Source of the DNA: CAZUXY01 sp964624235
Lineage (GTDB): Bacteria; Spirochaetota; UBA4802; UBA5368
Direction: 5' to 3'
Length of the DNA: 64,000 nt
Assembly (NCBI GenBank): GCA_964624235.1
Contig: CAZUXY010000006.1
Span: forward strand, 26,826-90,825
In this document: piece after piece, positions 60,422 to 64,000 of the stretch
Numbering within the stretch: the stretch's first letter is position 1
Layout of the letters: every line of letters begins with the position of its first letter
Made by a program: the position numbers and the translations under genes
The notes under the pieces: model-generated
Database searches by the model: none
Told to the model about the DNA's origin: nothing
What the model saw: only the letters and a program-made list of their open reading frames with translations

Positions 60422-60532
60422 GGGCACCTCTGAAAATCAGAATTTTCCGAAATACTATTATTAAAAATCCTGATTTTACCTTTTACACGTGCCCGCAAGG
60501 GAACATCCAAAATATATTTTTTAGAGGTTCCC
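60422..60532. mobile_element. candidate MITE (111 bp, 16-bp terminal inverted repeats, 4-bp duplication)
   Basis: Left end GGGCACCTCTGAAAAT (60422-60437) and the reverse complement of the right end GGGAACCTCTAAAAAA (60517-60532) match at 13 of 16 positions. Both ends are flanked by TTAT (60418-60421 and 60533-60536). The interior has no coding capacity and folds into nested hairpins (GGGCAC with GTGCCC; GGGAAC with GTTCCC). A 4-bp duplication fits IS5- or IS1182-like transposition. No second copy noticed in the window. Confidence 0.45.
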
Positions 60533-60701
60533 TTATGAAACTTGGCCGGAATAGCGCTACAATAAAAGCAGAACGGGACCGCTGTGTGACAGAAAATTTG
60601 TGATTGATTCCCCGTGACGCATATGCAAAAACGGATATTATGAATAGTTAGATTGGAATAAACCGCAACGGCGTTCAGCAAAAACAAAAGGTTTGCACCG
60701 A

Positions 60702-61364
60702 ATGACGACCCTCGATCACCGAAAAGAACTGTTTCTGCGACGATTCAGGTTATTCATCGAGGAGCAAGTGACGATTCCCGAGGATGAATGGGAAGACGTC
60801 TCAGGTTATTTCGATCTGGCATGCTACAAAAAGAACGCATTCCTCGCCGAGCCGGGCGAAAAACTGGAAAGGGTGTACTCCATAACCCGGGGCCTGGTTC
60901 GTTACTATTACATGACCGAATCGGGCAGGGAATTCAACAAGTACTTCGTCATGGACAACCGGCCCTTCGGCTCGTACCGCTCCCTCTTTCTGAACCAGCC
61001 CTGCGGTTATTTCATACAGGCGCTGGAGGACACCGAGGTTCTGGTCATCGGGAAGACCCCCCTCGACATACTGTACCGGCGGCATGCGTGCTGGGAGAGG
61101 CTGGGACGCCTCTGCGCCATGGCGTTCATCACACATATGGAACAAAGGGAAAAGGAGTTTCTTCTCGACCCCCTGGATGTGCGCTACCGGCGCTTTCTGG
61201 ATGAGTACCCCGCTTTAATCGACCGTATTCCCCAGTACCATATCGCCTCGTACCTGGGCGTCACCGACGTCGCCCTGTCCCGACTTCGGAAAAGAAAAAA
61301 ACTGGAAAAAATGCAGGTCTTCCCCGGCACACCGGAAAAATCCCGGTCCATTAACCCGGGTTAA
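60702..61364 (+). CDS. Crp/Fnr family transcriptional regulator
   Basis: The protein is 220 aa from the ATG at 60702 (a TTG at 60693 is the alternative). An N-terminal cyclic-nucleotide-like jelly roll (about residues 20-130; NAFLAEPGEKLERVYSITRGLVRYYY) carries no Fe-S Cys cluster, so it is not FNR-like in sensing. The C-terminal winged helix is the compact type found in many Crp/Fnr homologues: IPQYHIASYLGVTDVALSRLRKRK (about residues 180-203). It may control the flavoprotein operon 115 nt downstream. Effector unknown. Confidence 0.87.
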   Translation: MTTLDHRKELFLRRFRLFIEEQVTIPEDEWEDVSGYFDLACYKKNAFLAEPGEKLERVYSITRGLVRYYYMTESGREFNKYFVMDNRPFGSYRSLFLNQPCGYFIQALEDTEVLVIGKTPLDILYRRHACWERLGRLCAMAFITHMEQREKEFLLDPLDVRYRRFLDEYPALIDRIPQYHIASYLGVTDVALSRLRKRKKLEKMQVFPGTPEKSRSINPG

Positions 61365-61479
61365 TGTCCCCTGAAATCCCCGTCGCTACCATTAATCAGG
61401 TATGCTTTATCCCCGTTTCGGACACCGCGGGGAGCTATACCTTAACATCCATCGTATAACAGATGCCAGGGGGTATGTC

Positions 61480-62982
61480 ATGAGTGATTATGATGTGATC
61501 GTCATCGGCGCAGGCTGCGGGGGTCTCGGCTGCGGCGCGCTCCTTGCCCATCAGGGCCGACGGGTCCTGGTCCTGGAGCAGAGCGGACTGGTCGGCGGCT
61601 GCTGCTCTACCTTCGAGAAAAAGGGATATAAGATCGACCTGGGGGCCTCCATCATTGAGTTTCCCCAGGTCATCGACTGGTGTTTCCAGAGGATGGGGAC
61701 CTCATTTTTCAAAGAGGTCGACCTTGTTCCCGTTGACCCGGCCTTTTCGGTCATATTGAGAGACGGGAGCAGGATCACCTACCCGATATCACTGGAGGAG
61801 ACCGTGCGGGAGATTGGAAGGGTCGCGCCCGAAGACATGAAGGGCTGGGACAGGTACGCGAAAACCATGCAGGGATTTCTGGATGCGGCACTGAAGGGTT
61901 TCTTCGTCAGCCCCGCCTGTAATCTCGGGGACGTTATAAGGCTCTTTGCGAGAACGCCGGCGCTGTTGAAATACAACGGCCTTTTCTTCAGCAGTTACGA
62001 AGGGGTGCTGCGAAAGTTTTTCAAAAACGAAAAGATACTTGAGTCCTTCTCATTCCACAGTTTCTACGCGGGGCTGCCGCCGGCGCTCCTTCCCGGGCAT
62101 TTCGCCATGATCCCTTACGCGGAACACGGCGGTATTTTCTACAGCAAGGGAGGCATGATCGGGATACCGAAAGGGTTCCAGAAAGCCGGCGAACGGGCGG
62201 GCATGAAGGTGAAACTCAACAGCCCAGTAAAAAAAATACTGATAGAGCACAGGCGTGTGCGGGGTGTCATGCTCGAGGACGGCACCGAGATCTCCGCCGG
62301 TATCGTGGTATCGAACATCAACTCAAAGAAGATGTACCTCGAGATGGTGGGAGAGGAACACCTCCCCTGGCTCGCGAGGGTGGGGCTCAAAAGCTACGTC
62401 TACTCCATGGCCACACCCATGCTCTATCTGTGCCTGGACTACACGCCGCCGCTAAAAGACCACCACACGCTCATGACCCTGCCGATGGACAGGATAAACG
62501 GCTACTGGTTCGACCACTACCTGAAGGGCTCCTTCCCCGAGGAACAGTTCGGCATACTGAGCTGGACCACTAAATCAGATCCGTCCCTCGCGCCGAAGGG
62601 TCACCACATCATCGCGGTCACCCTGGCCCCGGGAGTCTATAAACTGAACGGTGCTTCATGGGACGAGGTGAAACCGTCCCTGGAAAAGAAGATCATCAAA
62701 TTCCTCTCCGATACCTATCTCCCGGGCCTTGAAAAGCATATCGTGCTGTCCGAACTGTCCACGCCGCTGGATTTCGAACGAAGGCTCCGTTCCCCCGAGG
62801 GCGCTATTTACGCCCTGAGGCAGGACCTGCCCAACTCGATGATGTTCCGTCCCTCGGCGAGGTCGCGGCACATCGGAGGGCTGTACCTGGTGGGGGCATC
62901 GACCCATCCCGGCGGCGGCGTCCCCACGGTCACCGCGTCGGCCATGATCGCGGCGGATCTTATCGAAAAATACGAGAAATGA
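61480..62982 (+). CDS. FAD-dependent oxidoreductase, phytoene desaturase/retinol saturase-like
   Basis: The protein is 500 aa from the ATG at 61480 (AGGGGG 6 nt upstream; the frame opens at 61402). Dinucleotide-binding fold: DVIVIGAGCGGLGCGALLAHQ, then LEQSGLVGGCCSTFEKKGYKIDLG. C-terminal FAD contact: GLYLVGASTHPGGGVPTVTASAMIAADLI. Related to the 7529-9025 protein but clearly distinct. The superfamily includes carotenoid desaturases and retinol saturases. No carotenoid genes are in the window. A 45-aa membrane protein follows at 12 nt. Confidence 0.88.
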   Translation: MSDYDVIVIGAGCGGLGCGALLAHQGRRVLVLEQSGLVGGCCSTFEKKGYKIDLGASIIEFPQVIDWCFQRMGTSFFKEVDLVPVDPAFSVILRDGSRITYPISLEETVREIGRVAPEDMKGWDRYAKTMQGFLDAALKGFFVSPACNLGDVIRLFARTPALLKYNGLFFSSYEGVLRKFFKNEKILESFSFHSFYAGLPPALLPGHFAMIPYAEHGGIFYSKGGMIGIPKGFQKAGERAGMKVKLNSPVKKILIEHRRVRGVMLEDGTEISAGIVVSNINSKKMYLEMVGEEHLPWLARVGLKSYVYSMATPMLYLCLDYTPPLKDHHTLMTLPMDRINGYWFDHYLKGSFPEEQFGILSWTTKSDPSLAPKGHHIIAVTLAPGVYKLNGASWDEVKPSLEKKIIKFLSDTYLPGLEKHIVLSELSTPLDFERRLRSPEGAIYALRQDLPNSMMFRPSARSRHIGGLYLVGASTHPGGGVPTVTASAMIAADLIEKYEK

Positions 62983-62994
62983 GGAGGGAATCCG

Positions 62995-63132
62995 ATGAAA
63001 GCATTGATAATTATCGCGGCGATAATCCTGTTCTTCATTCTGTTGTACACGGTACAGCCGCGCAGCAGAAGAAAATTTATTGCAAATCTGCTGAAGCAGG
63101 TGAAATACCTGATACCGCGTTATTTTACCTGA
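62995..63132 (+). CDS. 45-aa membrane protein, probable partner of the flavoprotein
   Basis: This is a short coding region of MKALIIIAAIILFFILLYTV (one TM helix, about residues 3-20), QPRSRRKFIANLLKQVK and YLIPRYFT. GAGGAGG lies 8 nt upstream of the ATG and the gene starts 12 nt after the flavoprotein stop, so it is probably cotranslated. The basic, amphipathic tail after the helix suggests a cytoplasmic face. No family recognised. It could anchor the flavoprotein at the membrane. Confidence 0.6.
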   Translation: MKALIIIAAIILFFILLYTVQPRSRRKFIANLLKQVKYLIPRYFT

Positions 63133-63195
63133 GAGACGATCACATTTACTACACAAGGAGTGCAGACCTTCTGTCTGCCGAAGGAACTATATAAC

Positions 63196-63225
63196 CACGG
63201 CCCCTCTGCATATGGAGGGGCCGTG
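63196..63225 (+). terminator. intrinsic terminator-like hairpin after the flavoprotein operon
   Basis: CACGGCCCCTC (63196-63206) pairs perfectly with GAGGGGCCGTG (63215-63225) around an 8-nt loop, followed by ATTTC. The stem is strong and the U-tract short. It also faces the leftward TetR gene ending at 63263, so it may act in both directions. Confidence 0.65.
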
Positions 63226-63262
63226 ATTTCAAGACTTACGACGGCGATTTACAATCGCAGTG

Positions 63263-63877
63263 TTACCTCACAAGCGCCGCGAGCTTATTCACTATTAAAT
63301 TCACCTGCCCCGCGCTGCCGACCAGCCTGTCCTTCTCGTTGTCGATGACAAAACAGGAGTAACCGTGGAGCAGCGACCATGCCGACAGGGCGGTTATCTC
63401 CATATCCTCATCCTTTTTCCTTTTACTGCCCGGCAGTCCTTTGATGATTTCCACCAGGTTCCTGAAGCCCGCACCGTATAGATCGGCAAGTTCCTTATGC
63501 CCGGTTTTGTTCATTATGGTATCGCCGAACATGATCCTGTAGTATATGGAATTATCTACTGCAAATCGTATGTAGGTTCTGCCGAGTTCAGTCAGCTGCT
63601 CCAGGGGATCGCCGGCGTGTTTCACAATCGCCGTCTCCGCCTTTTTCATGAGCTCATGAAAACCGCGCACCGCGATGGAAACCAGCAGGTCTTCTTTATT
63701 TTTATAATGCCGGTACAACGCGGTATGGCTCACACCTATTCTTTGAGCGACATTTCTGATACTGAGCTCGGCGATACCGTCTGCCAGTATGATTTCGATA
63801 CCGGTATCGATGATGGCCCTTTTAAGGTCTTTATGGTGGTACTGGTCTTTTTTCACGGGTATTCGATATTCCGACAT
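63263..63877 (-). CDS. TetR family regulator
   Basis: The protein is 204 aa. HTH: AIIDTGIEIILADGIAELSIRNVAQRIGVSHTALYRHYKNKEDLL (about residues 20-64). The C-terminal domain (LTELGRTYIRFAVDNSIYYRIMFGDTI) resembles the WHG-type TetR ligand domain. It is divergent from the CDS starting at 63993, and the CGGTAACAC-N12-GTGTTACCG repeat lies between them, so it probably autoregulates and controls that gene. No link to the acyl-CoA genes is visible. Confidence 0.9.
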   Translation of the reverse strand: MSEYRIPVKKDQYHHKDLKRAIIDTGIEIILADGIAELSIRNVAQRIGVSHTALYRHYKNKEDLLVSIAVRGFHELMKKAETAIVKHAGDPLEQLTELGRTYIRFAVDNSIYYRIMFGDTIMNKTGHKELADLYGAGFRNLVEIIKGLPGSKRKKDEDMEITALSAWSLLHGYSCFVIDNEKDRLVGSAGQVNLIVNKLAALVR

Positions 63878-63900
63878 TTCATCTGAATTAATGTTGACAG

Positions 63901-63930
63901 CGGTAACACTTGTTAATTATGGTGTTACCG
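63901..63930. promoter_or_regulatory. inverted repeat CGGTAACAC-N12-GTGTTACCG, candidate TetR operator
   Basis: Perfect 9-bp arms 12 nt apart lie 24 nt upstream of the TetR start and about 60 nt upstream of the rightward gene. Within the left half, TAACACTTGTTA forms a smaller palindrome. Likely binding site of the TetR protein encoded at 63263-63877. Confidence 0.55.
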
Positions 63931-63992
63931 ATGTAAACATTGATATGGATGTTTTTCATTGTAAAGAACTTTTTATATTAAGAAGGTATGCC

Positions 63993-64000
63993 ATGAATAA
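63993..64000 (+). CDS. start of a rightward gene truncated by the window end
   Basis: ATGAATAA at the very end is preceded by AAGAAGG about 6 nt upstream, a usable RBS, and by the divergent TetR operator. Only Met-Asn and part of a third codon are visible, so the product cannot be named. Likely target of the neighbouring TetR. Confidence 0.35.

Noticed and set aside
60418..60687. 89-codon leftward frame in the DUF6530/Crp gap
   Set aside because: Lies across the candidate MITE, has no RBS and no recognisable domain.

Overview
The window is a GC-rich (roughly 55-60% by eye), gene-dense chromosomal segment of a Gram-negative (diderm) bacterium. It encodes an RND pump, a TolC-like channel, an Omp85-type barrel and a chemoreceptor. 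It has no rRNA, tRNA, CRISPR array or intact transposase. Gene content (many acyl-CoA enzymes, DUF35 Zn-ribbon/thiolase pairs, BKACE, DUF3795, DUF6125, a metallo-beta-lactamase/cyclic-nucleotide-domain fusion) would fit an anaerobic or facultative heterotroph of the Desulfobacterota or a deep spirochaete. The sequence alone does not settle which.

Layout. 1-3.1 kb: an edge-truncated alpha/beta hydrolase, a metallophosphoesterase and a propionate/acetate-type CoA ligase. 3.4-5.1 kb: an ABC-2 exporter pair. 5.1-15.4 kb: a long leftward acyl-CoA gene array (BKACE, two DUF35 proteins, two thiolase-fold proteins lacking the catalytic Cys, a MaoC hydratase, an isovaleryl-type acyl-CoA dehydrogenase, a CrtI-like flavoprotein, a ferredoxin-type reductase, an NMO-family flavoprotein). 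16-18.4 kb: an acyl-CoA ligase and a hotdog thioesterase. 18.5-25.1 kb: TetR, RND pump, POTRA-less Omp85 barrel and TolC. 25.3-29.6 kb: a cyclic-nucleotide-responsive hydrolase, then a gene-poor stretch with a YdeI-like protein, a protein of unknown family and a decayed DUF4258/YgiT toxin-antitoxin locus. 29.7-43.6 kb: two divergent operons. The left one is a thiolase, an HMG-CoA-synthase-like/DUF35 fusion, an SDR, a MaoC hydratase and an acyl-CoA dehydrogenase. The right one is two NMO-family proteins, a crotonase, an Old-Yellow-Enzyme/2,4-dienoyl-CoA-reductase-like protein, a PP2C-like phosphatase and an acyl-CoA dehydrogenase. 43.7-49.1 kb: two tandem acyl-CoA ligases, a TetR regulator and a crotonase. 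49.2-56.8 kb: Nudix, DUF6125, a cereblon-like CULT protein behind a frameshifted cupin, an FlK-like thioesterase, a sirtuin, a membrane-anchored MBL protein, an ADP-forming acyl-CoA synthetase alpha-type protein and DUF3795. 56.8-64 kb: chemoreceptor, DUF6530, Crp/Fnr regulator, a second CrtI-like flavoprotein with a tiny membrane protein, and a TetR gene.

How it works together. Five copies of a palindrome, AAGTGA-N3-TCACTT, sit at the BKACE operon, both sides of the 36.4-36.6 kb divergent region, the ligase pair and the crotonase-TetR pair. At three of them the site overlaps the -10 of an identically built promoter (TTGACA, 16 nt, then T/CATCAC). I infer one regulon controlled by the TetR protein at 47590-48192, covering activation (CoA ligases), oxidation (acyl-CoA dehydrogenases), hydration (MaoC and crotonases), dehydrogenation (SDR) and cleavage (thiolase). 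The substrate is unknown. The two Cys-less thiolase-fold proteins, each beside a DUF35 protein, have a Tyr where thiolases have the ExHD histidine. That resembles the Ltp2-type thiolase-fold aldolases of steroid side-chain catabolism and suggests retro-aldol cleavage of a branched acyl-CoA rather than ordinary thiolysis.
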